Notes: a model not told the origin generated them from the letters alone. Numbered from the stretch's first letter, positions 11,301 to 23,672 are shown. The stretch is DNA of 64,000 nt from Tachypleus tridentatus (GCF_004210375.1 NC_134825.1:64285558-64349557), one strand, 5' to 3'. Numbers and translations: made by a program.

Positions 11301-12817
11301 CCTTCTGACTAGCTAAAGTTTTGACCAGTATTGACATTTTTAGTATTTTTATTGCATATATACGTTCGAATTGTTGAGATCAAAGGACGTTTCTTTTTCA
11401 TACTATACAATATTTGGTGCTGTTTGTCATGCTGCCTTGGTCATATTTAATTTAAAGTATTTGAATACAAGTCATAAAGATGTATTAATTGATGATGTAT
11501 CTCACATGTAAACGCTGAAAACAATCACTTTGGACTTCTTAACAATCCAGAATGTCCTAAAATTACTACTTACCTCACCATTGGTCATTTTCATCTAGAA
11601 GCCAGGAAAATGAGATGAAGCGACTCAGTGACATACGCTGTGCCAGTTTGCTAGTTGCCTATCACAGCCTCTAATAGGATCTATACCAATGTGCAGGAAC
11701 TGAACAAAAGTGCTAAGAATTATGTGAAACTAAACACGTCAGAGTAGTGTAGAAAGTCAAGAAAACTTTCCTTCATATAGTCATTATGCTTTGCAGAAAC
11801 AGATTATCACAATAGTATAGGTGCACACGTTTGGTAGGACCACGAAATCCTACGTCCAAGAAGGAGTTTTCCACTCCTGAGACCAATAAATAAAAGACTA
11901 TCTAATTTTGATGAACTATTCTTTTAACCACTTCCATTACCCATTACCTCCATTACCAAGTTAATTTAGACCACCCCCAAAGTAATATTTGCCATTGAAT
12001 TTGTTATCAGTAATGGCAACATCAGTTGTGACAGCAATCTCTTATAAGGTTGATACCAGCATGTTCAGCTTCAACAGTCATACAGTTATGGCACCTGAAA
12101 GCAATATTGGATAAGATGGTTTTTTCTACAGGAATTCATGCTGCAACAGATAATGGTTTCCAAGTGCTGTTTCTAAGATGAGGCAGTCAGGAAGATGTAT
12201 AGTCGCTGTATAATCAGTTGCTGGAAGATCATTTGCTGAAGCGACAAGATCCACTAATATAGTTAGAAGGATAAGTGCCCCAAATCTGACGGAAACTTCT
12301 ACACACTCAGAATGCATTTGTGAGAGCTAAAGAGATTGCCTACTAGATCAACACTAGAAGCATCGAACTTGCTATTGGGATTACTTTCATTAAGTAGCTC
12401 TACCTTCTTCCATCTTAACTATAAATGTTTGTTAAATCATTATATATATTTATTTTATACAGTTAATTTTCTACATATATATTTTTGCCACACTATTAAT
12501 GTATTTAAGCTAGAACACGCATACTTTTAAAAGTTATACATATATATATAATTTATTATTTCTCGTACTTAATGCTTAATTATCCCTAGTTTTAAGTAAA
12601 ACTGACATTTTCAGTACTATCCTTTTAAAGTGTTATAGTTTACAATATCCTTTCTTCGTTCGACAGTTTTGTTTTTTTATTTTTTATTTTTTGTGTATTA
12701 TGTTATTCTACAACTAAGTGAAGGGATAAGCTATCTGTATTAAAGGTAGTTTTCATACATACTCTTTAGTTAAGGGCTTGTTTTATTTCTGTTTAATGGC
12801 ATAGCTTGTTAAACTAT
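8372..12817. other. Long stretch without a supported gene
   Basis: Mostly AT-rich unique sequence. Two patches have more balanced composition. At 9436-9681 there is an 81-codon plus-strand open frame containing a donor-like CAG|GTGGGT near 9594-9602. At 11960-12350 there is a minus-strand open frame (12126-12317). Neither shows a domain I recognise or a convincing acceptor-donor pair. Confidence 0.5.
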
Positions 12818-12828
12818 CCTCTTTTAAA

Positions 12829-13101
12829 ATGCCCAGCATGTCGAGGTGGTTAAGGCACTCTACTTTTAATCCTAGGGTAGTGGGTTCGAATCCCCGTTAC
12901 ACCAAACATGCTCGCCATTTCAGCCGTGGGGACATTATAATGTGACGGGCACTTCCACTATTCGTTGGTAAAAGTAGACTAAGAGTTAGTGATGGGTGGT
13001 GGTGGCTAGCTGCCTTCCCTCTAGTCTTACACCGCTAAATTAGGGACGGCTAGCGCAGATAGTCCTCATGTAGCTTTGCGTGAAATTCAAAACAAACTAA
13101 A
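12829..13101 (+). repeat. SINE-A, full length with target-site duplication
   Basis: Complete copy with head GCCCAGCATGTCGAGGTGG and B box GGTTCGAATCCCC. It is flanked by CCTCTTTTAAA (12818-12828) and CCTCTTCTAAA (13102-13112), an 11-bp duplication with one mismatch. Confidence 0.92.
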
Positions 13102-13112
13102 CCTCTTCTAAA

Positions 13113-14446
13113 GGGTTTAATTCAATATCTTCGGAATTTTATGGTATTATGTCTTGTACTTCTATTGTTAACATTTATTTTCGTATGTAATTGTATTTAA
13201 TTTGCAAACATGTTAGAGAGGCTACCCCCTCTTAAGGGGTAGGGACGAGCTTTGCGATCCATGTAATACATTGTTTTGTATATTTAGTTTTAAATGTTGC
13301 TCGCTAAGTGGTTTACGGGGGACGAGTGAATTAGATTGACGTCTTTAGTCCTATGTGAGTAAAGTTTTTATAGTTCTAGAATTAGAAACACCTGGTCGGC
13401 CTGAAAAGAGAGCTGGAGTGAGGAATGCGTCTACTGATTTTTTACACTTCTTTAGTTAAAAAGTAAATTATTAGATTTCAATTTATTTAACTTACAAAGT
13501 AAGTTAAGTGAAGGCGAAAGCCTACTTATTTGATTTTCTCACACGAAAAACAACTTTGGACAGCTGTTCTAATAATAACCTGTCATTATTTTTTTTCACC
13601 GAGAACTTCAGAAACAATTTATAATATCAGAGAATTTAGGAGATTTACTTAAAACTGCCTACAGATGTACATAATTTATACATGTATATTTTTCAGCTAA
13701 CAGAGTATGCACAGTTGTTTTTATGGGTCCATAAATAGTCAACAAAAAGTTTCAGTTTTTGTTGTGTTTTCCTTCCTTTTAATTTTCTTTGAAGGAGATC
13801 CTTGTGAATCTCCAGTTTCCCTACTTTTTACATTTATCATAGTTGGACTTGTTTTCAGCTATTTATTTCAAATAAAATGTGAACTGTTGGTTTAGCTTTT
13901 GCTTTAGGTCGAGAGTAAAATATTTATAGGATTGGTGTTAGCCAGTGATTATTTATAGTGAAGTTTAAGTATAAGGGTACAGGAATTCCAAAGAATGATA
14001 AGTATTCTATTCCTAACGAATACAGTTATCAAAAGAGATCAATAATATAAAGAATTATGCCCATAAAATATAAAGAATGACAAAATATTCTCTTGTTCTA
14101 ACTCTTTTGCACAGTACTGTAAATATAGAAGTGAAAATTATTGAACTAACGTTTGTAGAAGGGATATTTTCTCTACCAACATTAATTTTAGTAACATAGT
14201 TTACCTAGTAACACTACTCGTTTTTGTAAAACAGAGTAATACTGCTAAGTACATAAATGAAAACTATAAACATAACTTGAGACAAGTTGACAACTGTTTG
14301 TAATCTTATGGAAGTAAAGTAACACTTGTTCTCTTCTCAAAACACACACAATACTCTCAGTAACACCATTTGCTTATAAATCTTATTAAGATCCGCCAGT
14401 GAGTAATATTACTTTTCTATAGCGCCTTAGTAACAGTGTCTGCCTA
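13113..14446. other. No gene seen; short GC-rich hairpin
   Basis: At 13222-13242 CTACCCC and GGGGTAG form a 7-bp stem around CTCTTAA, inside a GC-richer patch (13205-13440). The rest is AT-rich, with no supported gene. Confidence 0.5.
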
Positions 14447-14459
14447 TAGAACATTAATA

Positions 14460-14723
14460 TGTTTGTTTGTTTTTGAATTTCGCACAAAGCTACTCGAGGG
14501 CGATCTGTGCTAGCCGTCCCTAATTTAGCAGTGTAAGACAAGAGGGAAGGCAGCTAGTCATCACCACTCACCACCAACTCTTGGGCTACTCTTTTACCAA
14601 CGAATAGTGGGATTGACCGTCACATTATAACGTCCCCACGGCTGAAAGGGCGAGCATCTTTGGCGCGACGGGGATGCGAACCCGCGACCCTCAGATTACG
14701 AGTCGCACGCCCATGCCGGGCCT
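14460..14723 (-). repeat. SINE-A, full length with 13-bp target-site duplication
   Basis: Reverse-strand copy ending in CCATGCCGGGCC. It is flanked by a perfect TAGAACATTAATA at 14447-14459 and 14724-14736, so this is a well-preserved insertion. Confidence 0.95.
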
Positions 14724-14952
14724 TAGAACATTAATAAGGTCAGCCAGTGAGTAAAATCACTTTCTTATAGCATCATAGTAACACTGTCTGCCTATAGAAT
14801 ATTAGTAGCAACATCAGTCTATAATAACAGTTTCTCTAGTATTAGTCTCTCTATACCACTCCTTTCCTAATACAGCAGCATCATCTGGCACTCGTTCATG
14901 GAACTATAACGTCACCTCTTCCTGAAACGCCCACAAACTCTGGTGCTTAAAA

Positions 14953-14986
14953 TGCAATAGTTATATAACATCCATTTGTGAACATA
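14953..14986 (+). repeat. Minisatellite unit left of the Tc1 element
   Basis: The sequence AATAGTTATATAACATCC followed by ATTTGTGAACATA matches the units at 16593-16690 on the other side of the Tc1 element. The transposon therefore interrupted a host tandem array. Confidence 0.75.
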
Positions 14987-16589
14987 CAGTTACGACAGAA
15001 AGTGTTTATACCCCTGCGTTCCGAGTGGTGTTTTGCTCATAACTTAAAAAAGTATCAAGATCAGGCTAATAGAAGTATAATATATTATAAATATTATACT
15101 GACACACATCTACATACATTTTTATGTAAATTAAACAACAAATAAACTGTTTATATACGAATAACCAAAATTAGGAGGAGCGGAAAGTGTTCGTACAGTT
15201 CAGAACGTGTGACAAAACTGATATTTTCATGAAAATTTTGTTTAGTTTAACATTCCAGAACAAGACACTGGGTTCATAATTATTGGAATTTAGCCAGAAA
15301 AAAATGTACTCCCGGCAATTTAGCGCCGTCTCCGTCATTATCTGTTTGGTCATCATGGCGAACAGGAAACAACTGTCCAGTGATTTAAAAAACCGAATTA
15401 TTGTAAAATACAAATCTCATGTGTCTCTTTCCGGTATTGCTACACAACTTAATGTGCTGAAATCTACTGTTCAAAGCATAATTGCCAAGTTTAAGCTCAC
15501 AGGATCAACTGCTAACCTCTCTCGTTCCGGACTCCCTACCAAAATTCCAGAGAGAACCAAGAGAAAGGTTCTCAGAGAAGTTAGTAGGAACCCTCGTTTA
15601 ACACGTAATGACATACAGAAATTGGTAAGGGAAATTGGGGTTGAAGTAAGCATCTCTACAGTTACGAACATGTTACGCTCTTCTGGGTTCAAAGCATGCC
15701 GCCCTTGTAGAAATCCATATTTAAAGCCTGTTCATTTAAAAGCACGATTGAGGTATGCAAGATAGCATGTAGATAAACCCTTTACCTGTTGGAAGAGTAT
15801 TCTTTGGTCAGACGAGACTAAAGTCGAGCTTTTCGGCCACAATGAAGTTCGCAATATTTTCCATAAGAAGGGGGAACGAAATCTTCCAAAGAACACCGTC
15901 CCTACAGTTAAACACGGAGGTGGCTCTATCATGCTATGGGGTTCCTTCAGCTCTTTTGGTGTAGGCAGCCTACACCGCGTCAACGGAATTACGAAAAAAA
16001 AAAGAGTACGTTGATATATTAGGCACTTATATCAAGAATGATGCTCGGAACTTACGGCTTGGGCGTCGTTGGATCTCCCAGCACGACAATGACCCTAAGC
16101 ATACATCGAAATATGTGCAATCCTGGTTGCAGAGGATCCATATAAGCGTTCTGGAGTGGCCATCGTAGTCATCCGATTTCAACCCAATTGAAAACGTTTG
16201 GCATGAGTTGAAGACCAGGGTTCATCAGCGTCATCCGTAAAACTTGCAAGAGTTGGAGGTCTTCTGTAAAGAAGAATGGAAGAAAATACCAGTCGAGTGC
16301 TCAAACGATCATGTAGGGCTATGGAGAGGTTGCGCCAAGTATTTCACCTGAAAGGCTACACAACTGACCATTAAAGTAGACGCAAAATCACTTTCTGCCC
16401 CTCCTATGTCTGGTTATTTGTTTATAAACAGTTTATTTATCGTTTAATTTATATAAAGATTTATGTAGATGTGTGTTAGTATAATATTTATAATATACTA
16501 TACTTTCATTATCCTAATCGTGATACTTTTTAAGTTATGAGGAAAAACTACTCACGACGCAGGGGTACGAACACTTTCTGTCATAACTG
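14987..16589 (+). mobile_element. Tc1-type DNA transposon, decayed, with long IR/DR termini
   Basis: The ends are inverted repeats of about 205 bp (left 14987-15192, right about 16383-16589) sharing the outer motif CAGTTAYGACAGAAAGTG. A related inner motif (GCGGAAAGTGTTCGTAC, 15181-15196) repeats the outer one in the same direction. This is the IR/DR layout known from Sleeping Beauty-like Tc1 elements. The left flank is TA; the right flank is TT, taken as a mutated TA duplication. At about 1.6 kb the length is normal for Tc1. It encodes one broken transposase and is presumably immobile. Confidence 0.9.
15355..16374 (+). pseudogene. Tc1-type DD34E transposase remnant
   Basis: An intact enzyme of this family excises and reinserts its element at TA dinucleotides. 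The start is set at MANRKQLSSD (15355); the longer upstream frame lies in the terminal repeat. An N-terminal helix-turn-helix pair (IIVKYKSHVSLSGIA; TRNDIQKLVREIGVEVSIS) is intact for 136 codons and then hits TAG at 15763. The same frame continues with SDETKVELFGH (first catalytic Asp) and GGGSIMLWGSFS. A frame shift occurs at an A-run near 16000-16010, then QHDNDPKHTS (second Asp) and, 34 residues later, FNPIENVWHEL (Glu), so DD34E. Further lesions are a TAG where the family has Gln (WPS*SSDFNP), a TAA after RVHQRHP, and another shift near 16295 before the normal end LKGYTTDH and TAA at 16372. Confidence 0.92.
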
Positions 16590-16592
16590 TTT

Positions 16593-16690
16593 CATGTAAT
16601 AGTTATATAACCTCCATTTGTCGATAAATTACGTGATAGTTATGTTAACATCCATTTGTCAACATATTACGTGATAGTTATCTGAACATA
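16593..16690 (+). repeat. Minisatellite, about 40-bp unit, right of the Tc1 element
   Basis: More than two units of AATAGTTATATAACCTCCAT followed by TTGTC-ACAT-ATTACGTG. Together with 14953-14986 this reconstructs an empty site (AACATATTACGTGATAG, present at 16660-16676) that shows where the transposon entered. Confidence 0.75.
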
Positions 16691-17091
16691 AGGCTGCAGC
16701 ATCATTTTGCTACAAGCGTACAACCCTAACTACTTACATTATTTCCATCGTATATAGTATATTTCTAATGTCTCTACTTTTCGACTGGCTAAACATTAGT
16801 TCACATATATGAAAAGTCCACAATTTGTAAAAGAATACAGTCTATTGGAATACAGTCTACTGCATTAGATTGAATTTGATCCCCAACGTAGATGGTAAAA
16901 CGCCTGAATTACAGGTCTGCATGACTATCCGAAAAGTCGGGTGTCGGTGGGGCTTTAACGTATACAATCCGCATATCTTTTGTTTTTTACACTGGTATTA
17001 GTTACTAACTGCGTATTATTTCCAATAGATAGTGCAAATAATTCTGTAGCATGGATAGCACTTAACATGAACTACTGTATATATATTTTTT
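16691..17091. other. No gene seen
   Basis: AT-rich spacer between the minisatellite and a SINE. Confidence 0.5.
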
Positions 17092-17344
17092 CAAATGCTA
17101 CACGTGGGCTATTCGCGCCAATCCTCCATAATTTATCAGTGTGAGACTAGAGGGAAAGCAGCTAGTCATTACCACCCACCGCCAACTCTTAGGTTACTCT
17201 TTTACCAACGAATAGTGGGATTGAACGTCACATTATAAGGCCCCCACGGCGGAAAGGGTGAACATGTTTGGTGCGACAGGGATTCGAACCCGCGACCCTC
17301 AGATTACGAGTCAAACACCGTAACCCACCTGGCCATGCCGGGCC
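17092..17344 (-). repeat. SINE-A copy, tail diverged
   Basis: Head and central domain are clear (CATTATAAGGCCCCCACGGC; GATTCGAACCCGCGACCCTC; CCTGGCCATGCCGGGCC). The 3' tail is eroded. Confidence 0.9.
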
Positions 17345-17481
17345 ACCAGCGAATAGTGAGATTGACCGTAACATTATAACGTCCCGTGGCTGAAAGGGCG
17401 AGCAAGTTTGGTGTGACGGAGATTCGAACCCACGACCCTCGGATTATGAGTCGAGCGCTCTAAACGCCTGCCCATATCGGG
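17345..17481 (-). repeat. SINE-A partial copy abutting the previous one
   Basis: Starts at once after the preceding copy, in the same orientation, with ACCAGCGAATAGTGAGATTG. It covers the central domain and head only, giving a head-to-tail partial dimer. It shares the variant ATAACGTCCCGTGGCT with the copy at 18683. Confidence 0.85.
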
Positions 17482-18682
17482 TAAAAAACTCTGTTAGACC
17501 GTTAGTATGTGTTTTTCTTATTTCGTCATTTTCAATTTTAAGAGCTCTACAGGTCTAAATAAAGTAAACTTATTTTTACTATATACAACATTTGACTATA
17601 TATTATAATTCAAAGGATTTGTATCTGTGGACACTTGAATACAAATTGTTTTTGTTCATTGTTAACCTCAATAGGACTCAGGTTCCCGAGTGTTTTTCAC
17701 AGCGGGTACTCAGTCCCTCATTTTCTATCTAAGCCAACTTCTGATGTAAATGTACATTTAAATGAACTACAGTGCAACTTCAATTTCCTTACCTCCACGA
17801 CATTTCACTGTACATATTTCACTAGTTGTGTTAATTCATATGGTTCCATTTATGTTTGTATCGTTAAAAACCTAGTTACAGTAAGGAGGATTCTAACCAC
17901 TGTAGTACATACTAATCCATCTTGAAACGTTGTCGTCTCCAAGACACAATGTTGGCGAATTAGATTATGAAAACAAAAGTACTGCATAGCAATTGCTAAA
18001 ATGCTGTAATTTAGTTACTTGGTATCTCAGAGACGTTATGAAGTTGTCTAGCAACTCAGAATATAAATGACCTGCCACAATCTAATTGATTGCCTTTAAG
18101 ATTACCAATAGTACATCAGAATGCCAGTAAATTGTCTAAGGCCTCGTAATTCTTAGTAAAATGGTCACATGATTCTATTTCATTGATCAATCTCAAACTC
18201 CATAATAATTCTGGAGTCTTGATTTGGATAAAGAAAGAATTTATGCAAAACTTATAAATGAACAAATAAAAGTCCAAATCTTTCCTTACACAGAATGTTA
18301 CAACATGTGAGTTGTTATGAATTTGTAAATGAGAATAATAAAACAGTTATCAATACGCTATATTGGACAACGTTGTATACCCACGAATAAAAATAAAATA
18401 CGCTTTTATAGATAAAATAATCACTTTTTTGTTATTTATATTCTGACATGCTTAAATTAGTGTATGGAACATGCACAAGAAATTATTAATGATCTTTAGT
18501 AACTGCCTTCAATCTAAAATTTTAATTTTTATTTAGTCACAAAGGTAATGTAAATATATGGAGGTAGAATATGGTATACACATTCAAAGATTCTCTGCAA
18601 ATCTCCAAAATCAATAGGCTAGTTTTGTCTTGACATACTATCGCTTCATACTATATTCATTCACAATGATTTTACATTAAAG
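17482..18682. other. No gene seen
   Basis: AT-rich. The plus-strand frame 17635-17925 (96 codons) shows no domain or splice support. Confidence 0.5.
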
Positions 18683-18823
18683 TGTGCAGCTAGAGGAAAG
18701 ACAGCTAGTCATCACTACCTTCTGCCAAATATTGGGCTACTCTTTTACCAGCGAATAGTGAGATTAACCGTAACATTATAACGTCCCGTGGCTAAAAGGG
18801 CGAGTATGTTTAGTGTGACGGAG
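18683..18823 (-). repeat. SINE-A fragment, variant subfamily
   Basis: Central domain only, with CCAGCGAATAGTGAGATTAA and ATAACGTCCCGTGGCT, the same diagnostic changes as at 17345-17481. It ends at GTGTGACGGAGAT, before the B box. Confidence 0.8.
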
Positions 18824-20107
18824 ATAATTTCATCAAAAATAAGAAGGAGCCAGGTGTGATAATCTTGCTAGGATACTGGTTTGTGAATCTGAGGGCTTAT
18901 GGTTCGCGTCCTGTTGCTGCACAGTCAGTACATAATAAGAGTGATAGTCATATCCAACTATTTTATTCGAGTTTATCATTTGTCGGTGTCTCATTAACTA
19001 GTTGCCTTGCCTCTAGTCTATTAATTGAAAGTGAGAGATGGCTGGCGTAGAAAACTTTTTGTGTCTCACAGAGGTACGTCTGTGGACTTATACCACGGGT
19101 ATCGAAACTCAGTTTATAGTTTCACTTTGTTTGTTTCTTTTATTTGTACCGTTATGCAATTATGTTAACAAAGCAAACAATAAATAAAAAAACAAAAATA
19201 TAACTTACGAACAACAAGGTATAATTTGGTCATTTACTATCAACAGCTAATCATTCCATAAGTCAATCAATCTGCTGGAAAAATAAAACTGCTTCAAATG
19301 GACCTTACACTGTCTCATTGAAATTTTAAGCTCGTGTCTTCTTGTCTAGTTATCTTCCAAATGTATCACAAAGAAATCAAAAGCCTTTTTTTTATACATT
19401 CCCTACACATTCTGATTGGTTCTTGTCAGTACTAAACATATAATTTAGATTATGACAGATCAAATGCATTAATTTGCACTTACTGTAATTAAAGGTTATT
19501 TATATCAAATATTTGTTCAGTTTACCAACTGATCCGAGTCACTTTGGAATATTCCACTAACTTCGATACTTTTATAAATACCAAGAGTTCAACGTATTTA
19601 CAAAATAATACTAATTTATTATTTTTTTTCTACATTAATATCATTAACAAAGGCAATGTAAGACAAAGCAAAGGCCGTAGAACTGAGTACACAAGCACAG
19701 GACTGGTACAATGATACAGTTTTCTTAAACTCCATCAACCTACATGACTGGTACAATGATACAGTTTTCTTAAACTCCATCAACCTTTTGTTTTCTCCAC
19801 TCCAAACAAATTAACTACTATTCCCTAATCCCTACAGATTTGATTTCTTTAACTCGTCTTTTGTTTGATACCTCATCAAAAGTTTATGGAAGCTTAAATA
19901 CTGATAAGACGAAAAGTGTTTAAGGACAGCGAAGTGATTTAGGAAAAATATATTTCATTTATCTTTACTATTAATTTAAAATGAAGCATTAATTGAATCA
20001 TCACTGTGTTTTCATCATATTAACTTGAGTGACTTTCAGAGAAGAACGACACTGCCTTTTTATGATAGTTTTTTTAACCATATCTTACATCTAATTAAAT
20101 GTCTATA
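18824..20107. other. No gene seen; SINE-C head fragment and a duplication
   Basis: At 19063-19115 a SINE-C head fragment is visible (CAGAGGTACGTCTGTGGACT, then CGGGTATCGAAAC). The tandem duplication at 19701-19786 is listed separately. No coding exon was recognised. Confidence 0.5.
19701..19786 (+). repeat. Tandem duplication, 45-bp period, about 2 units
   Basis: GACTGGTACAATGATACAGT plus TTTCTTAAACTCCATCAACC occurs at 19701 and again at 19746, nearly identical, suggesting a recent local duplication. Confidence 0.9.
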
Positions 20108-20108
20108 A

Positions 20109-20230
20109 CAGGTACAGGGGTAAGTCTACGGATTTGCAACGATAAAATGAAGGTTTTGATTCCCCATTGTGGATACAACAGATAGCCCGAAGTGGTTTTG
20201 CTATAAGAAAGCACACACACAAACACACAC
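20109..20230 (+). repeat. SINE-B copy
   Basis: Head GGTAAGTCTACGGATTTGCA, decayed B box GGTTTTGATTCCC, tail core CAGATAGCCCGAAGTGG and TTTGCTATAAGAAAGC, then a CA-rich end. Confidence 0.85.
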
Positions 20231-20837
20231 CCTTTTCAAAACTATAAGGGCCTGGTAGATATTTTTCGTTACCTATTGATAAAGATGGAAGATAAGACAT
20301 ACTATTTTCTTAAATGTCTGTGGCTTTTTCACATAATTTGGTTGTCCCTAAACTCTACAGTATTGGGGAAAAAGTAGCCTATAGGTAGCTCTTAATGTTC
20401 GTAAACTGACAAAAAAACAATATCCTCAATCCTGAAATATTTCCTGAGATCTAGTTGGGTTGCAATTTGGCTATCAGTCCAGAGATATGATTGTGTTCGA
20501 GCAATAAATTAAAAATTCAGAGCCCTTGATGTTTCGCCTTTTAAAAGCCTCCGTCTCTAAAATATGTCCATATACTTTCCATCGTCCAGACAACAACTGT
20601 AAAAAGGATAACAGATCAGTAAGGTTAAAGAATGTTGGCTTTCTTTTGTGCTACCATACTTTACTGTATGATTTGTAAATATCATTTGATTACACTCTAG
20701 AATTTTTACCTTTATAGAAGTTAGAAATTCTAGCCTAAACCTTCTAAGGCAATGTCTACCACCCTCATTCAAAAACAGAAGTAACGTTATCAACTCTGTA
20801 AACTTCAGCCTCATGCTCTTGACGATTTAACTACCAA
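20231..20837. other. No gene seen
   Basis: The minus-strand frame 20557-20814 is open but has no recognisable domain or splice sites. Confidence 0.5.
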
Positions 20838-20935
20838 AATATGTCTTCGGATATACAACCGGGTTTCGATATACGTAGTGAGCAGAGCACAGATAGCCCA
20901 TTGTGTAGCTTTGTTCTTAATTACAAACAAAAAGA
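20838..20935 (+). repeat. SINE-C, head-deleted copy
   Basis: GTCTTCGGATATACAACCGG, B box GGTTTCGATATACG, and tail AGCACAGATAGCCCATTGTG plus TAGCTTTGTTC. Part of the head is missing. Confidence 0.85.
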
Positions 20936-21075
20936 AAACTCGCACATCTGATTTTACACCTTCTTAAAAATACTGTGAGAAAACTATCTGATTGTGGTGT
21001 TGCATCTCGTGTTAATTAATTGTTTTTTTTTCACTTACCACCAAGAAATTAACATCTGCAATGATTCAGATAAAT

Positions 21076-21153
21076 TCCAGTATCCACGTAGTATGTTTGC
21101 AGTCAGGAACGTTGTCCAGTATCCACGTAGTATGTTTGGAGTCAGGAACGTAG
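21076..21153 (+). repeat. Tandem duplication, 39-bp period, 2 units
   Basis: TCCAGTATCCACGTAGTATG followed by TTTGCAGTCAGGAACGTTG is repeated directly at 21115 with one internal substitution. Confidence 0.9.
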
Positions 21154-21659
21154 GTATTATCTACTTTTACAAACGTCGAAGATAAACATATTTAATATCT
21201 CAGCCAATCTTTGCCATTATTGTCATTTGAGAAACCAGTCTTAATTTCAGCATATTTATAAGAAACCCTTGCTGTAAATTTAACATCATCAACCTTTTTC
21301 GGATTTTTAACGTTGTTTTTACTTACATTTATAGGATTCCTATAGTTTTCAAATCATTCCAATAATGTCATTAATTTAAACCGTTTAAGCTTATGGCACT
21401 CATATCTGATTTTTGCTTTTATTCCAATCAGTAAGATAATGTCTTGTCTTTCTTGCTACTTTTTTCATATTTTAGGAACCTGGTTGACTTAAATTAAAAT
21501 AAATTTAACTAATTTCTGAGATTTGTCCCACATTATCATTACTTACAATTGATAAATCCTGTTTTATGGTTTTATAACTAGCTTTTTGAAAATCTAGTAA
21601 TAATATTTCATTTCACTTTATTTTGATGTGTACCAAAACATCAAAACTAATTATGCAAT

Positions 21660-21945
21660 TCGCCCGGCATGGCCAGGTAGTTAAGGCGCTCAACTCGTAA
21701 GCTGAGGGTCGCAAGTTTGAGTCCCGGTCACATCAAACATACTCGCCTTTTCAGCCGTGATGGCTTTATAATGTGATGGTCGATCCCACTATTCGTTGAT
21801 AAAAGAGTAGGCCAAGAGTTGGCGTTGAATGGTGATGACTAGCTGCCTTCCCTCTGGTCTTACACTGTTAAATTAGGGACGGCTAGCGCAGATAGCCCTC
21901 GTCTAGCTTTGCTCGAAATTCCAAAAACAAACAAAGAAAGCAAAC
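21660..21945 (+). repeat. SINE-A, full length with target-site duplication
   Basis: Head CGCCCGGCATGGCCAGGTAG, complete to a (CAAA)-type tail. It is flanked by a perfect AATTATGCAAT at 21649-21659 and 21946-21956. Confidence 0.95.
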
Positions 21946-21956
21946 AATTATGCAAT

Positions 21957-23587
21957 CATCACTCTACGAATGTTGCACCTCTTCAACTCTTGCAACAATT
22001 CTAATTAATGGTTGTAAAAAACAACAAAATTTTAGATAAGAAACCTATTACACCATAAACTTTCTTTTAATCCTGGTTTCAGTGTACCTATAGATCAATT
22101 GATTTTCAAATTACCTCAATGTTACTTGTTTTGAGCTTTGTTGTTACGAAATGTAAAAAAAAACAAGAACAAGAAAAATATAGTAAAACTATTTTTTTAC
22201 GTCTGAAAAATATGTGTTAATAGTTGTCTATTTTCAATAGCCTAGAATCAACTTGGGAAAACCACCTGAAGTCCTGACACTCATGATGATATGATGAAGT
22301 ATGTTGTAACACTCATAATGTTAGTTATATTAATATACAACATTTTGATTTTTGACAAACACATCTTTTGAGATAAATATTTGGCAAATAGTGTGTGAAG
22401 GTGGCCAAGAATTTTAGGTCTAATTATCTCATGAAATAACTATTTATATTTTTTGTAACGATCTATTCACGTGTATGAAAGGTTTCTTGAAATGCATCTC
22501 AACTACCATGGTATGTGTTTTTATATCAACTACCATGGTATGTGTTTTTATATTACTGCTTTTAAATCTGTATCATCTTATTTCTGCTCTAAATATCTCA
22601 GTGGAATGATAGTTGTATGTTTTACAGCATATAGGTTAAGGCGAAGGATTATCTTGGTGATTATCTATAGATATAGACTACACCGTGTAGAAGATGATGA
22701 ATTACTTCCATGCTTTCGATCAGAGGATGATTCGTGTGAGGTGGAGAAAGAACATTTCTTATGCTTATGGCTGGACAGATGAGGATAGTTTCTTTCTGAT
22801 GGTTGGACTTCCCATAAAAATAAATACTATTTAGTTCATGAACGTATCTTACTATTGGGTACTGGTTTATTTTGATTATCATCTTATTGCGTGTAGAAGA
22901 AATGCCTTAGATGTCAGCTCTAGAGCATTATCTGAAAATCACAACAGAACAAATAGTATCCTAGTTCAATAGTGTTTAGGATTTTTGTTGCAAAGGGATT
23001 AGGTGTAAAAGGTCAATAACATTCCAGTGTTTACAGTGACTGAATCAGGTCCTTCGTTTCTAAGGGTTAGATCTACAAGTTGATGATGGGTTAAAGTTCT
23101 TAAAGAAAAGTCTTCTCTGTCACAATAGTTTTCTAGGAGTTAGAAATCGATCGAGAATGACATTTTAAGTGAAATTGGAAATAGTACCTAATTGATCAAT
23201 TACTCCTAATGCTTCAGTTACAGAAGAAAGATGTCAGTGTATTTAGTGGTATAGATCCAAAATGGCCTCAAAGAACAATTAAAATCTAAGTAAATCTAAT
23301 TAGAGTTTCTATTGACCTGAAGAGTCTACAAAGAAATTAAACTTCAATGGTATCAATTGTTTCGATAGGTGATGCTGTTTAATATGTTGGTTTTATAACT
23401 GTATCAAAAAACAATTTATTTAAACCATTGTAGATAAACAGGTATTTAACACTGAACGTTATTTCATTGATACAACAATGTTTTAAAGGTATGATGTATG
23501 TAAACATTTATTTCTGTTTTTACTTAGTTTTCAGAGATATTTCTGCTCTAGTACGTTAATCGTACAATACTGTTACTTGAAGTAGTA
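21957..23587. other. No supported gene
   Basis: AT-rich. The plus-strand frame 22471-22782 runs through a tandem duplication and has no domain I recognise. Confidence 0.5.
22499..22552 (+). repeat. Tandem duplication, exact 27-bp unit, 2 units
   Basis: TCAACTACCATGGTATGTGT followed by TTTTATA occurs twice without a difference, so it is young. Confidence 0.95.
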
Positions 23588-23672
23588 TGTGTGTTTTCAT
23601 ATAGCAAAGCCACATCGGGCTATTTGCTGAGCCCACCGAAGGGAATTGAACCCCTGATTTTAGCGTTGTTAC
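23588..23672 (-). repeat. SINE-B copy
   Basis: TAGCAAAGCCACATCGGGCT, then CTGAGCCCACCGAAGGGAAT and TGAACCCCTGATTTTAGCG, the reverse complement of the SINE-B tail, linker and B box. Confidence 0.88.

Noticed and set aside
15283-15354. Earlier ATG for the Tc1 transposase (160-codon frame)
   Set aside because: The family starts at the Met before the helix-turn-helix region (15355). The upstream 24 codons are untranslated sequence next to the terminal repeat.
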